Origin: Streptomyces orinoci
GTDB lineage: Bacteria; Actinomycetota; Actinomycetes; Streptomycetales; Streptomycetaceae
Assembly: GCF_003121295.1 (NCBI RefSeq)
Contig: NZ_PHNC01000010.1
Coordinates: forward strand, 1 to 64,000
Reading direction: 5' to 3'
Length of the DNA stretch: 64,000 nucleotides
Below are positions 52,156-60,785 of this stretch, in pieces; the stretch's first letter is position 1; every line of letters begins with the position of its first letter. The notes under the pieces were generated by a model that was not told the DNA's origin, did not search any database, and saw nothing but the letters and a program-made list of their open reading frames with translations. The translations under genes were made by a program, and so were the position numbers.

Positions 52156-52664
52156 ACGAGGAGAGAAATCAGCAGCCCCAGCCCCAGCACCAGCCGCAGC
52201 CCCGGCCCTGGAACGCTCCGTCCGGCTTCGAACGGGGCACCGACGGGCCCAAGGTGATCGTGGCCGGCGTGGACGGCTCCGACACCTCCTGGCGCGCCGC
52301 GGCCTACGCGGCGGGCCTGGCCCGCCGCCAGCACGCGCTGCTCGCCCTGGTCTATGTCCAGCCGATACTGGCCGGCGGCGCGGCGCTGGGGGCGCCGGTG
52401 GTGGAGCTGACCGAGGAGGTCGCCGAGGAACTGCTCGCCGAGATCCGCGCCACCAGCGAGCGGCTGCATGGAGTGCACCAGGTGCGCTGGGAGTTCCACA
52501 CCTTCCGGGGCGACCCCTACACCGGCCTGGTACAGGCCGCGGACGACCTCAAGGCGGACGCGGTGGTGGTGGGCGCCTCCGAACAGGCGGGGCACCGGAT
52601 CGTGGGCTCGGTGGCGGTCCGCCTGGTGAAGGCGGGGCGGTGGCCGGTGACGGTGGTGCCGTAG
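52152..52664 (+). CDS. Universal stress protein (UspA family)
   Basis: A 170-residue Usp domain: KVIVAGVDGSDTSWRAAAYAAGLAR opening, LALVYVQP strand, ADAVVVGASEQAGHRIVGSVAVRLVKAGRWPVTVVP, the ATP-type G-x2-G-x9-G(S/T) region modified to GASEQAGHRIVGSVA. A Gln/Pro-rich N-tail (QQPQPQHQPQPRP) precedes it. GTG at 52152 overlaps the egtD stop, so it is translated with the ergothioneine operon. Confidence 0.88.
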   Translation: MNEERNQQPQPQHQPQPRPWNAPSGFERGTDGPKVIVAGVDGSDTSWRAAAYAAGLARRQHALLALVYVQPILAGGAALGAPVVELTEEVAEELLAEIRATSERLHGVHQVRWEFHTFRGDPYTGLVQAADDLKADAVVVGASEQAGHRIVGSVAVRLVKAGRWPVTVVP

Positions 52665-52671
52665 CCCGCGT

Positions 52672-52812
52672 CGGGCGTGCGTGAGCGCGGCGGGCTGCGG
52701 CTCCGCCGCGTGGGTGCGACGGGCTGGGGCTCCGCCCCGTGGGCCCGGCGGGATACGGCTCCGCCGCGCATGGGCGCGGCCGGCTGCCGCTCCGCCCCGT
52801 GGGCACGGACGG
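52672..52812 (+). repeat. GC-rich imperfect tandem repeat
   Basis: A unit of about 37 bases, GGCTCCGCCSCGTGGGYNCG plus GCGGGMTRCG, occurs four times between the Usp stop and dodecin. Each copy contains CGGCTCCGCCGCG-like hairpins. It probably ends the egt-usp transcript and is otherwise of unknown function. Confidence 0.6.
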
Positions 52813-52858
52813 CCCGCACGGACATGCGCACCGGCCCTCCCTGCCGCACCGTGGAGAC

Positions 52859-53074
52859 ATGTCCAATCACACCTACCGGGTGACCGAGATCGTCGGTTCC
52901 TCGGACCAGAGCCTGGACGCCGCCATCCGCAACGGCATCTCCCGCGCCGCGCAGACGCTCCGCGAGCTCGACTGGTTCGAGGTGACGCAGATCCGGGGCC
53001 ATTTGGAGAACGGCTCCATCGCCCACTTCCAGGTGGGCCTGAAGGTCGGCTTCCGCCTGGAGGAGGGTGGCTGA
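52859..53074 (+). CDS. Dodecin family flavin-binding protein
   Basis: A 71-residue dodecin: HTYRVTEIVGSSDQSLDAAIRNGISRAAQTLRELDWFEVTQIRGHLENGSIAHFQVGLKVGFRLE is the whole fold, including the flavin-stacking Trp (DWFEV) and the Gln of AHFQV. It forms dodecamers that store riboflavin, FMN or CoA. GTGGAGAC before the ATG is a weak ribosome site. Confidence 0.93.
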   Translation: MSNHTYRVTEIVGSSDQSLDAAIRNGISRAAQTLRELDWFEVTQIRGHLENGSIAHFQVGLKVGFRLEEGG

Positions 53075-53181
53075 GCGCTCCCCCGGAATCGATGTGCCGC
53101 GGCAGCGTCCGTGTGGCTGCAACTGCCCCTGACCGCCATCGGCCCCGGCCGCCTGAGCCAGGGACATCCAGGTGCCTGGCG

Positions 53182-53742
53182 TCAGCTGCTGCAACACGCT
53201 CCGGGAACCCGGCAGGGGGATCCGCTGGTCGCCGAAGCCGCGTACGCCCAGCCAAAACTTCGAGTCGGGTGAGCTCTGATCCGCCGTAGGGCGATGATCT
53301 GCTCACGGTACGGACCCCACTGTGGCACTGGCACGTCCCGAATCTCGCGAGCCAACTCCTTAGCCTGTTCCAGTCTCATGGGCATGGCGTCCAGGGCTCG
53401 GTTCAGCAGTCTCTCCGGATCAAGGAGAGAATTGCCCGGATCCGGGCCCGCTCTCTCCAACAGGGCGGCAGTCAGGCTGAGATCCCGTAGCAGCCATTGG
53501 CCACGTTGATGACCGGCAGACCGCTCAGCCGCAGCCAGCAACCGCGACCATGCCTCGGCCGAATCCCGCCATCGCGACCTCGGCGTAGTCCCGAGTTGGT
53601 CCAGTGCCCTGGCGGCAAACTGATCCGCGGCGGCGAGCCAGTCGTTTACATCCCCCTCAACTGGCTCCGAGCCGTGCTGTGACCAGCGGTGAATGTGCCC
53701 TTCCAGGTCGAGCAGGTCAGGCCTGCTGAAGTGATCGCTCAT
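53182..53742 (-). CDS. Putative immunity protein 3 (downstream of displaced toxin tip)
   Basis: A 186-residue soluble, mainly helical protein starting MSDHFSRPDLLDLEGHIHRWSQHG, then WLAAADQFAARALDQLG and SRWRDSAEAWSRLLAAAERSAGH. I do not recognise a family. Its ATG shares one base with the (frameshift-corrected) stop of the toxin fragment upstream (TGATG), the tight arrangement typical of toxin-immunity pairs. The last 25 residues look non-conserved and may be extension past a lost stop. Confidence 0.6.
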   Translation of the reverse strand: MSDHFSRPDLLDLEGHIHRWSQHGSEPVEGDVNDWLAAADQFAARALDQLGTTPRSRWRDSAEAWSRLLAAAERSAGHQRGQWLLRDLSLTAALLERAGPDPGNSLLDPERLLNRALDAMPMRLEQAKELAREIRDVPVPQWGPYREQIIALRRIRAHPTRSFGWAYAASATSGSPCRVPGACCSS

Positions 53743-54215
53743 CAGAACTGGATTCCCACTGCCGCGAACGCCGCCTTGCCTATCTCCAAGCTTTCAGTGA
53801 CGGCTTAAAGTGTCCGCTGCTGTTGTTGATGTACAGGCCCCAATATCCGGCCTCCCTGCTGCCGGCTACCTGGGCTTCCCCGCGGCACGCACTGGCGCCC
53901 AACCGCTGAGCACAGGGTGTTTGAGTTCCACGCCATGAACCTCCTCGGGCATGATGACCAGGGAACCATCTTCCAGCACTGCCCACTTGATCTCTTCTCC
54001 ATGGCCGTCAAAATCGAGGTAGGGGTCGAAGTTGGCTGTTCCTGGCCTGGCAGGGGTGACGCCCAGCCTCCCGGCCTCGGCGAGCTCCGTGGCAAGTTCC
54101 GCCGGTAACTGGTTAGCGAACAGTTTGCAGGCATTGTGCACCAGTACCTGTGGGGTGCCTGCGAAGTAAGTGTGGTCGCCTTCCACTTCGAAGGTGAACA
54201 CAGGGAACGGAGCCG
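53742..54215 (-). pseudogene. Displaced polymorphic toxin tip 3 (Hint end plus toxin domain), frameshifted
   Basis: The fragment opens with the end of a pretoxin-Hint domain, VEGDHTYFAGTPQVLVHNAC, then the toxin domain (LPAELATELAEAGRLGVTPARPGTANFD, KWAVLEDGSLVIMPEEVHGVELKHPVLSGWAPVRAAG). One missing base near 53880 moves the frame to GEAQVAGSREAGYWGLYINNSSGHFKPS, and a second near 53792 to LEIGKAAFAAVGIQF, ending at 53742. Correcting both gives one continuous domain. The carrier part is absent; an IS256 fragment abuts it. The toxin activity type is not recognised. Confidence 0.75.
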
Positions 54216-54218
54216 GTC

Positions 54219-54515
54219 CTGCTCGGCCCAGCGGCGGCGCCCGAGCAGCCAGGCGGGGAAGTAACTGCCCTTGCGGAGCTTGCGAATGGCCAACTCCACC
54301 GTGCTGGCCCCGGGCGTCCTACTCCCGGGGCCAGTAGCCGTTGCGGTGGTTGACGCGCTCGTCGCTGATCTGCCCGTACCCGGCGCCGCACAGGGCGTCG
54401 GGCTCGGCGGACATCATCGACTCCGCGAACGTCTTGATCATTGCGCGGATCAGGTCGGGACTCCCCGAGGCTCGTCGGTGAGCGTATGCAAGGGCAGGCC
54501 GTCGGGTGAGGTCAT
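54219..54515 (-). pseudogene. IS256 (mutator)-family transposase N-terminal fragment
   Basis: From ATG at 54515: MTSPDGLPLHTLTDEP, a shift, then SPDLIRAMIKTFAESMMSAEPDALCGAGYGQ, ISDERVNHRNGYWPRE, a TAG where the family has Trp, another shift, then TVELAIRKLRKGSYFPAWLLGRRRWAEQ. This is the start of a mutator-type transposase, with two frameshifts and one nonsense change. It breaks off after AEQ where the Hint segment begins. The DDE catalytic domain is missing. Confidence 0.82.
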
Positions 54516-54664
54516 CGTGCTGATCTCCCTTGGGACTTGGACGCCTTGGAGATCAGCCGGTGGCCGTCCATCCATCCGGGCCCCTCACTCCGTTACTGGA
54601 TCAACCCCCCGGAACGGGCGGAAACCCGTACACCGCTTCCCTCGACGCAACCACTGACCATAAC

Positions 54665-55144
54665 TCAGCTGCGATCACACCCTCCCGTCAGAATTAGAGT
54701 TGCTCTGTTCAGATCCCGCCGGTAGCTCCACTCCTCTTTTGGAGATGTGCGCAGCACGGCCTGAAAAAACTCCACCGCCCCCTTTGCCAGGGCCTCCACG
54801 ACATCCCTGGCATCTCCTACCGCAACCCGCCTTTCGACGTCACTCTCCAGCTTGACAACAACTCTTCCGCCAGATAGCCGCGACAGGCTGAGAACAAAGC
54901 AGCGCTCAGGAAACGGCATTACGAAGTCTCTTCCGTCGCAAAAATTTTCGAGCGCCGTGACCAGCAGCGACCAAAGTGCATCGATCGTGTCCCCTTCTTT
55001 GCACCCCAGGATGCGAATATGGTTGATGTCGAGTTCGATGACGCCTTGTACGTATTTGTCCCGAGAGAACCGGGTGTTGCATTCTTGGACGGATTCCAAT
55101 TCGCCGAGACTGGAGATCACCAGAGTTCGCAACTGGATTGCCAT
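54665..55144 (-). CDS. Putative immunity protein 2
   Basis: A 159-residue protein: AIQLRTLVISSLGELESVQECNTRFSRDKYVQGVIELDINHIRILGCKEGDTIDALWSLLVTALENFCDG. Its composition is less GC-driven than its neighbours. No recognised family, but the size and alternating alpha/beta pattern suit an immunity protein. It begins 12 bases after the corrected stop of toxin fragment 2, so it likely neutralises that toxin and remains intact although the toxin is broken. Confidence 0.6.
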   Translation of the reverse strand: MAIQLRTLVISSLGELESVQECNTRFSRDKYVQGVIELDINHIRILGCKEGDTIDALWSLLVTALENFCDGRDFVMPFPERCFVLSLSRLSGGRVVVKLESDVERRVAVGDARDVVEALAKGAVEFFQAVLRTSPKEEWSYRRDLNRATLILTGGCDRS

Positions 55145-55156
55145 AACCTAAGGCTC

Positions 55157-55824
55157 CTACGGCACGAGACGGCCGGGGGTCACGATCTTCGTCGGAAAAA
55201 ACTGCCCCGCTACGCCATCCCCAAACCCCAGGGTGTATTGCACACCCTTGCATTTCCCCGAATATCTTATCCCACTTTCCTTGCCCGTACTCGGCGGTGC
55301 GCAGCTTCTCGTAGTTTTGCCACATGACCGCGGATATAGCTTCTTTCACGTCACCGATACTCATATTGGCATCGAACAACGTATTCTTACCCGGGTCCCC
55401 TCGCAGGTAGGAGGGGTGGCGACCCTCCAAAATATGAGCGAGATCGGCTTTCCTCAGAGTGAAAGAGTTCTGGCCGAAGGTGTAAGTCTTCGCCTTTCAG
55501 CATTTAAGCGCATTGCCGATTCCACAGTTTATGGCCGCTTTGAGTGCCAAAGCTGGCGTGATTCCGGGCCTTGTTGCACAGCCTGGAAGCTTCTTGCGGA
55601 ATTTGTCAAGGACTTCCTGGGCCGCCTTGACGAGCTTCTTCGCCTTGGCTGATTCATCAAGGAAGGTGCCGAACCCAGTAAGCCGCTTTATAGCCTTGAC
55701 GATCTCAGGGAATTCCTTTGACGGCCTTCCCGATCTTACTTGCGGGAAGGTTCCCGATCACTCCCCAAAAACAGCCTATGGCGGCGCCCTCGGTGAAGCA
55801 TTTCTCAATGTCATCCAGATTGAA
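55157..55824 (-). pseudogene. Displaced polymorphic toxin tip 2, frameshifted
   Basis: Frame pieces in order: DIEKCFTEGAAIGCFWGVIGNLPASKIGKAVKGIP; shift near 55708; EIVKAIKRLTGFGTFLDESAKAKKLVKAAQEVLDKFRKKLPGC; TGA at 55499-55497; TYTFGQNSFTLRKADLAHILEGRHPSYLRGDPGKNTLFDANMSIGDVKEAI; shift near 55270; YSGKCKGVQYTLGFGDGVAGQFFP. The first half is homologous to the pretoxin module of the intact carrier (GIEKCLEALANNLPWAKIGKAVFKAG...KLPAC). The tip resembles small nuclease toxins with HxxPxY and a final GxVxYxLG...GQFFP; a BECR-type RNase fold is possible but unproven. Confidence 0.72.
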
Positions 55825-55839
55825 CTAACAACAAGGATG

Positions 55840-56218
55840 TCACGCCTGCCAGGACCAGTTGGTCGACGGCCACTTCCGCTTGCGGAGCAGCAGGTTGAGC
55901 CGAAACATCGCCATCTCCCACCGGGGGGGTGCCGTTGCTCTCGTGCTCCAGCTACTGCAACGGCTCCCTGCTGACCTGCCCCAACAACCTCAATCACCCG
56001 CGGGAGAAGTGGAACCCCGCGTCCATCCGGCATGGCAGGCGGGCCAACGGCATAACTGAATACCACGCGAAAACGGCCCGTCAACACAAGGACGGGCCGT
56101 CAAAAGTTCGAGGTTGGCGAGCAGCACGGCCCGGTCACTGGCGATAAGCGAGCCATAATACTCGATTGCCACAGTCAACCAACGGTCAGCAGAGCGCCGG
56201 AGTGGATAGCCTGGAAAC
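55840..56218. other. Region between immunity 1 and toxin fragment 2
   Basis: No intact gene. The minus strand holds a short frame ending in FRLNLLLRKRKWPSTNWSWQA at about 55850-55920, possibly a transposase scrap, then breaks where the toxin fragment begins. A terminator lies at 56073-56100. Confidence 0.35.
56073..56100 (-). terminator. Intrinsic terminator of the toxin-immunity 1 operon
   Basis: ACGGCCCGTC (56073-56082) pairs with GACGGGCCGT (56091-56100) around 8 bases. On the minus strand it is followed by TTTTC. It lies about 120 bases after the immunity 1 stop. Confidence 0.8.
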
Positions 56219-56800
56219 CTACACTGCCTTAGGCAGAGTAAGTCGAACCAGACCGCTTCCCATGTCCTCCCTAGTAAGCTCCGGTGATACTTGCAGCAAC
56301 TTCGACACGATCGTGTCCGGTGCGATTACGTAGTCGGGAAATTTCGGAGCCGCTCGTCCTTCATAAAGCGCGACAGAATCCCAGTCTTCAGGATCTGATT
56401 TGCCATGCCGATCGACAATCAGAGCACGAGTGGGCACGGGGAACTCTGCCGCAGCAGCCAGGAGAGCGGTCTCCAATGTTTGGGTCTCCCCGGAGTCAAG
56501 ACCATGCAGCCAGAACGTCTGGATTTCACAGCCGAGCGGTTCGTAGGAATACTCGTCCACGATGTTGACATCCGCCGAGAGCCACCAGTTCACATTGATG
56601 GACGAAATTCGAAGCCCGAGCAGACGGCTCAGTTCTTCGCGCCCGAATGGGACATCATTACCGTCCACGTCGAGCACCATCGCAGCTCTTTTTACGGGAT
56701 GCAGGAGCTGAATCCCGCTCTCCGAGAAGAGGCTCACCTGCTCATCGAACATCAGCGTAGCGGCCGACTCACGGTACCACCGAATGAACCCATCAGACAT
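56219..56800 (-). CDS. Putative immunity protein 1 (partner of the intact toxin)
   Basis: A 193-residue acidic protein: SDGFIRWYRESAATLMFDEQVSLFSESGIQLLHP, GREELSRLLGLRISSINVNWWLSADVNIVDEYSYEPLG, PEDWDSVALYEGRAAPKFPDYVIAPDTIV. No family recognised. It starts one base after the toxin stop codon, in the position reserved for the cognate immunity gene in contact-dependent and secreted polymorphic toxin operons, and precedes a terminator. Binding to the toxin tip is inferred from location only. Confidence 0.65.
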   Translation of the reverse strand: MSDGFIRWYRESAATLMFDEQVSLFSESGIQLLHPVKRAAMVLDVDGNDVPFGREELSRLLGLRISSINVNWWLSADVNIVDEYSYEPLGCEIQTFWLHGLDSGETQTLETALLAAAAEFPVPTRALIVDRHGKSDPEDWDSVALYEGRAAPKFPDYVIAPDTIVSKLLQVSPELTREDMGSGLVRLTLPKAV

Positions 56801-56801
56801 G

Positions 56802-59800
56802 TTAGTTGCACCTCGGCAGTGTGAAGATGTGCACGTTCTCGTTTCCGAATACCTTGCGAGCTTGTTCCACAGCCGAATCCGGAGTGTTGTCGGCTAGATA
56901 GTAGATAGCCTTCACGCCAGCTTGATCAGCGGCATACTTGGATATCTTGAGAAGCTTGCCGAAGTTGGCTCGATTCTTGGCTTTGGCTCCGCCACCAACG
57001 AAGATATATTCCCCGTTCGGCCCAAGAACGTCAAGGCCGGTCGACCCCACATTCGGCATGACCAGCTTAATATCCTGCCCCTTGGCGTCCTTGGGGACGC
57101 TGCCGCCTACAAGCTTTGCGATGTACTGCTCACGAGTAGCCCCAAGATCACCTGCATCACCCTGAGCGAGCACCAGCCCGATTGGATGGCGTGCACCGCC
57201 GGCCGTGAACGCTGAGTCCGTCGAAGCAAGGCTGTTCTTCTTCCTTTTCCTACACGCAGGAAGCTTCTTCCATGCCTTGTCGAGACTTTCCTCGATCTCC
57301 TTGAGCTTTTTCCGCGCCGCAGCCGTCTTTTCGAGGAACTTGTCAACACCCCAGATGGCCTTGAAGATCTTTGGACCTGCCTTGAAAACCGCCTTGCCGA
57401 TCTTCGCCCATGGCAAGTTATTGGCCAATGCTTCGAGGCATTTCTCAATGCCAGGATGCTCCATGCATTCTTTGATCTCCGCCGCAAAGTAATCGACGAG
57501 GATTTCCGCGCCGTTTTCCTTCAGATAGTCGATAAGGTCTTTGTCTGCGAGCTGTCGAAGCTCCTCGTACTCTTCGGGCGAAACACCGGAATCTATAAGG
57601 TCCTGCTCATCATCCGAATCCGCTTTGGAAGTACCCGACTTACCGGCCTTTGCGGCGTCTTCCCGATCCTTTCGATCCTGTTCGCGCTGCCATTCCTCGG
57701 CCTTCTTGGCTGCCACGTCGGCTTCGCGGGCGTACTTGTCGGCGTTTTTGGCCGCGTCTTCCGCCGACTTGGCGTGCGCTTCGGCGGAGTCAGCCAGCTT
57801 GCTGGCGTCGGTGGCGTCCTTCTCCGCTTGAGCGGCTGCCTCCTGGGCGACGGTGGCCTCTTTCTCGGCCCGGTCGGCGGCACCGTTGGCAGCAGCGGCC
57901 TGGCCATCTGCTTCGGCGGCCACCTTGCGTGCTTGTTCTGCGTCGGCCTCGGCCTGGGTGGCTGCCTGGCGTGCCGCGTCGGCGTCGGCATAGGCGTCGA
58001 GTGCGGCTTGGCGGGCTTGTTTGGCGTCCTCCTGGGCCTGTGCGTCGGCCTGGTTGGCGCGTGCCGCGGCGGCTCTGGCCTTGGCTCCGTCTTCGGCGGC
58101 CTGGGCTGCTGACTTCATCGCTGCCGCTGTCGAGCGCGCGGCGTTCACCGCTGAATGCGCCGCGTCTGCCGCTGCCTTGAAGGCCGGGGCGACCTGGGCG
58201 TTGGCGCCCTTGGCGGCGTCCTCGGCGGCGTTGGCGGCCTTGACCGCTTCGTCGGCCCTGGCTTCGGCCTGGGTGACCTGCTCCTGTCCGGTCTCCTGGG
58301 CCGCGGTGGCCACCGCGGCGGCGAAGTCGGCGTCAACGTCCTTGCCTGAGAAGGGCGCGGTCAGTGCGATGGCGGTGTTCGCCGGGTCGGCGATACCCGC
58401 CGCGGTGCTCCGGGCCGCCGTGGATGCCTGCACCGCAACGGCGGCCTGGATCCTGGCCATCGCGGCCTCGCGAACCGCACCGTCTGCCTCGTCCCTGGTG
58501 CGATTGGCTGCCTGCAATGACTGGTTGGCCTCAACCGCGGCCAGCCCAGCCAGCCGGGCGGCCTCATGGGCAGCGATTCCCGCACGAGCTTCCTGCGCAG
58601 TGGCCTCGGCCGCCTTGGTATTGGCCCGCTGCGCAGCAGCGTGGGTGGAAGCAGCCTCGGCCTCGGCCTTGTTCGCCGCAGCGTTGGCAGCAGCAGCAGC
58701 CGCCTCGGCCTTGTTGGCGGCGGCATTGGCGTTCGCGGCATGTGCGGCGGCCTCTTCCGCGTCGGCCCGGGCACGAGATGCAGCTCCCGCAGCCTCGATC
58801 GCTGCTGAGCGGGACCGTACCGCCGCGTCACCCGCCGCGTCCGCGGCGCTGCGAGCCTGGTTGGCCGCCTCACCGGATGCCTTGGCATCTGCCCGGGCCA
58901 CTTGAGCGTAGGAATCCGCCAGAGCGGCATCCTCGGTGCCGCGAAAATCCTGCCTTATAGCCTCGGCAGCTCCAGCCTCGGACTCTTTGAGTTTATGCTC
59001 CTGCTCGGCCTTGACCGCCTTGTCCCTGGCTTCGTGGGCCTTGGCCTCGTCGGTACAGGCCCGCTCGTCGGCCTTGGCGGCTTTACCTTCTTGCTCGGCG
59101 GCCTGAGCGCGCTTTTCCGCCGCGGTGGCCGCGGCGGCTTCGGCGTCGGCTCGCTTGGCTTTGGCGGTTTGCGCCTCGGCGTCCGCGCGTTGCCGGGCCG
59201 CTGCGGCGTCGTCCCGCTCCTTCTCGGCCCGGGCGCGTGCTTCGGCGGCCAGCTTGCGTTCGTTCTCGGCGATCTGGCGCTGCTCAGCGGCGATCTTGGC
59301 CTGACGCTGGGCCTCAACCCGGGCTTCGCGGGTCTTCTTGGCGTGTTCCCAGGCATCCAGTTCGGCCTTTTCCGCGTCGAGGCGGGCCTGGCGGGTCTTG
59401 GTTGCCGCGTTAGCGGCGATCTTGGCCTGCCTGTCGGCGGCTTCGGCCATTTTGGCCGCGGCCTTGGCGTGCTCCTCGGCGTTGGCCCGCCACTGTTTGG
59501 CCTGTTCCTCGTGCAGTTCGGCCTGGTTCTTGGCGTTCAGACCGGCGGCGTCGGCCGCGGTGGCATCGACGGCGTGCTGCGCGGTCTCGCTTGCCTTGGC
59601 CGCCGCGTCGGCCGCTGCCGCGATGCCGGATGCGACGTCGGACCACTGGGTGCCGTAGGTCAGGCCGGTCTCCACCAGGATGTCGGCCTGCACTTTGGCC
59701 CGTGCGGCCGCGACTTGGGCTTGCTTGGCCGCATCGCCGGCGATGCCGACCTGGCGGGCGACCTCGGCCTTGATGTTGTCGTAGTCGGACTGCCGCTGGC

Positions 59801-60785
59801 CGGCCCGGTCGGCCGACAGCATCCGGTCGGCCTCACGGGAGGCCGAAGCCGCCGACGTCATTGCGTTGGAGGCATCCTTGAGCGCTCTGACCGCGTCCCC
59901 GTGAACCGCGATCAGCTTGGTGCGGGCCTCGGCCGCGCGAGCGGTGTTCTCCGCCAACTTCAGTAATTTCTCGGCGGCTTCCTGGGCGTCCTTCTGCGCC
60001 TTCTCCACAGCGGCCCGGTCATCCGCGTCCTTCTGCGCGGCGATCTGGTAGCCCTTTTCAAGGAACTCCGTAATCGCCTTGTCATCGTGGGCGTCCAGCG
60101 CGGCCTGGGCGGCCTTCTTCACTTCCGGACCGCCGGAAGCTGCCAGCAGTTCCACCCGTTTGCGCAGCTCCGCCGCGCGGTCCTTGGCGTTCTGCTCGTC
60201 CTTCTTGTCCCGCTGCCGGGCGAGCTCGGCGCCGAAAGCCAGGAAGTCGTCGCGGTCCCGGGCCGAGCCCTTCAGAACACGCTCCACCTCGGAATTGAAG
60301 TACGGTCCACCGGTGTTGCGCATCGCCTCGATCTGCTGGCGGTTCTTGGCGTCGGTGGCAGCCTTCTTGTCCTTGGCACGTTTGCGGGCCTCGGCTTCGC
60401 CATGGGCCAGGAAGTCCCGGATCGCATTCGGATCCTTGCTCTCCAGGGCTTTCTTGGCGGCGTCGCGGACTTCCTCTTCCTCATCGAACTCGGCGAAGTC
60501 CTCGACAAGTTGACGGTCGCGATCGTCACTGAGCTTTTGCAACCTGGACTTTGGCGCTGCCACCGAAGTGTTGGCCGGCTTCGGTGACGCGGTGGAGCGA
60601 TGTTTCGAAGTGCTCGCCGCCTGAACGGCTGTGGCCGCCTTCACCGAATTACCGGAAGCGGCAGCGGCCTGCGATGTCATACCGCTGAGCAGCGCCAAGG
60701 TCACTGCCGCGGAGACGACCGTTCTCGCCATACCCGCTGCGCCACCATGTAATCGGCCTGTTCTCGGCCGGAATCTGGAATTCAC
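56802..60785 (-). CDS. Large secreted ALF-repeat/coiled-coil polymorphic toxin
   Basis: A 1327-residue protein. Signal peptide at residues 1-43 (TVVSAAVTLALLSGMTSQAAAA). ALF-type repeats at about 95-260 (EVRDAAKKALESKDPNAIRDFLAHG; EVKKAAQAALDAHDDKAITEFLEKG). An Ala-rich heptad coiled coil runs from about 270 to 1060. A pretoxin segment at about 1060-1190 ends KLPACRKRKK. The toxin tip at about 1212-1327 has GLDVLGPNGEYIFVGGGAKAKN and IYYLADNTPDSAVEQARKVFGNENVHIF, resembling PD-(D/E)xK-like CdiA-type nuclease tips. GTG at 60785 follows GAGGGGG. It is followed by the probable immunity gene. Confidence 0.82.
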   Translation of the reverse strand: MNSRFRPRTGRLHGGAAGMARTVVSAAVTLALLSGMTSQAAAASGNSVKAATAVQAASTSKHRSTASPKPANTSVAAPKSRLQKLSDDRDRQLVEDFAEFDEEEEVRDAAKKALESKDPNAIRDFLAHGEAEARKRAKDKKAATDAKNRQQIEAMRNTGGPYFNSEVERVLKGSARDRDDFLAFGAELARQRDKKDEQNAKDRAAELRKRVELLAASGGPEVKKAAQAALDAHDDKAITEFLEKGYQIAAQKDADDRAAVEKAQKDAQEAAEKLLKLAENTARAAEARTKLIAVHGDAVRALKDASNAMTSAASASREADRMLSADRAGQRQSDYDNIKAEVARQVGIAGDAAKQAQVAAARAKVQADILVETGLTYGTQWSDVASGIAAAADAAAKASETAQHAVDATAADAAGLNAKNQAELHEEQAKQWRANAEEHAKAAAKMAEAADRQAKIAANAATKTRQARLDAEKAELDAWEHAKKTREARVEAQRQAKIAAEQRQIAENERKLAAEARARAEKERDDAAAARQRADAEAQTAKAKRADAEAAAATAAEKRAQAAEQEGKAAKADERACTDEAKAHEARDKAVKAEQEHKLKESEAGAAEAIRQDFRGTEDAALADSYAQVARADAKASGEAANQARSAADAAGDAAVRSRSAAIEAAGAASRARADAEEAAAHAANANAAANKAEAAAAAANAAANKAEAEAASTHAAAQRANTKAAEATAQEARAGIAAHEAARLAGLAAVEANQSLQAANRTRDEADGAVREAAMARIQAAVAVQASTAARSTAAGIADPANTAIALTAPFSGKDVDADFAAAVATAAQETGQEQVTQAEARADEAVKAANAAEDAAKGANAQVAPAFKAAADAAHSAVNAARSTAAAMKSAAQAAEDGAKARAAAARANQADAQAQEDAKQARQAALDAYADADAARQAATQAEADAEQARKVAAEADGQAAAANGAADRAEKEATVAQEAAAQAEKDATDASKLADSAEAHAKSAEDAAKNADKYAREADVAAKKAEEWQREQDRKDREDAAKAGKSGTSKADSDDEQDLIDSGVSPEEYEELRQLADKDLIDYLKENGAEILVDYFAAEIKECMEHPGIEKCLEALANNLPWAKIGKAVFKAGPKIFKAIWGVDKFLEKTAAARKKLKEIEESLDKAWKKLPACRKRKKNSLASTDSAFTAGGARHPIGLVLAQGDAGDLGATREQYIAKLVGGSVPKDAKGQDIKLVMPNVGSTGLDVLGPNGEYIFVGGGAKAKNRANFGKLLKISKYAADQAGVKAIYYLADNTPDSAVEQARKVFGNENVHIFTLPRCN

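Noticed and set aside
55019..55327. Plus-strand frame of 102 codons in the toxin 2 region
   Set aside because: Overlaps the intact immunity 2 gene and the toxin fragment; no family features.
57456..58112. Plus-strand frame rich in Leu, Gly and Phe that looks like a membrane protein
   Set aside because: It is the complement of the Ala-rich coiled coil of the toxin carrier, where Ala/Lys/Glu codons read back as Gly/Leu/Phe.
58021..58905. Ala/Ser-rich plus-strand frame of 294 codons
   Set aside because: Also antisense to the coiled-coil repeats.
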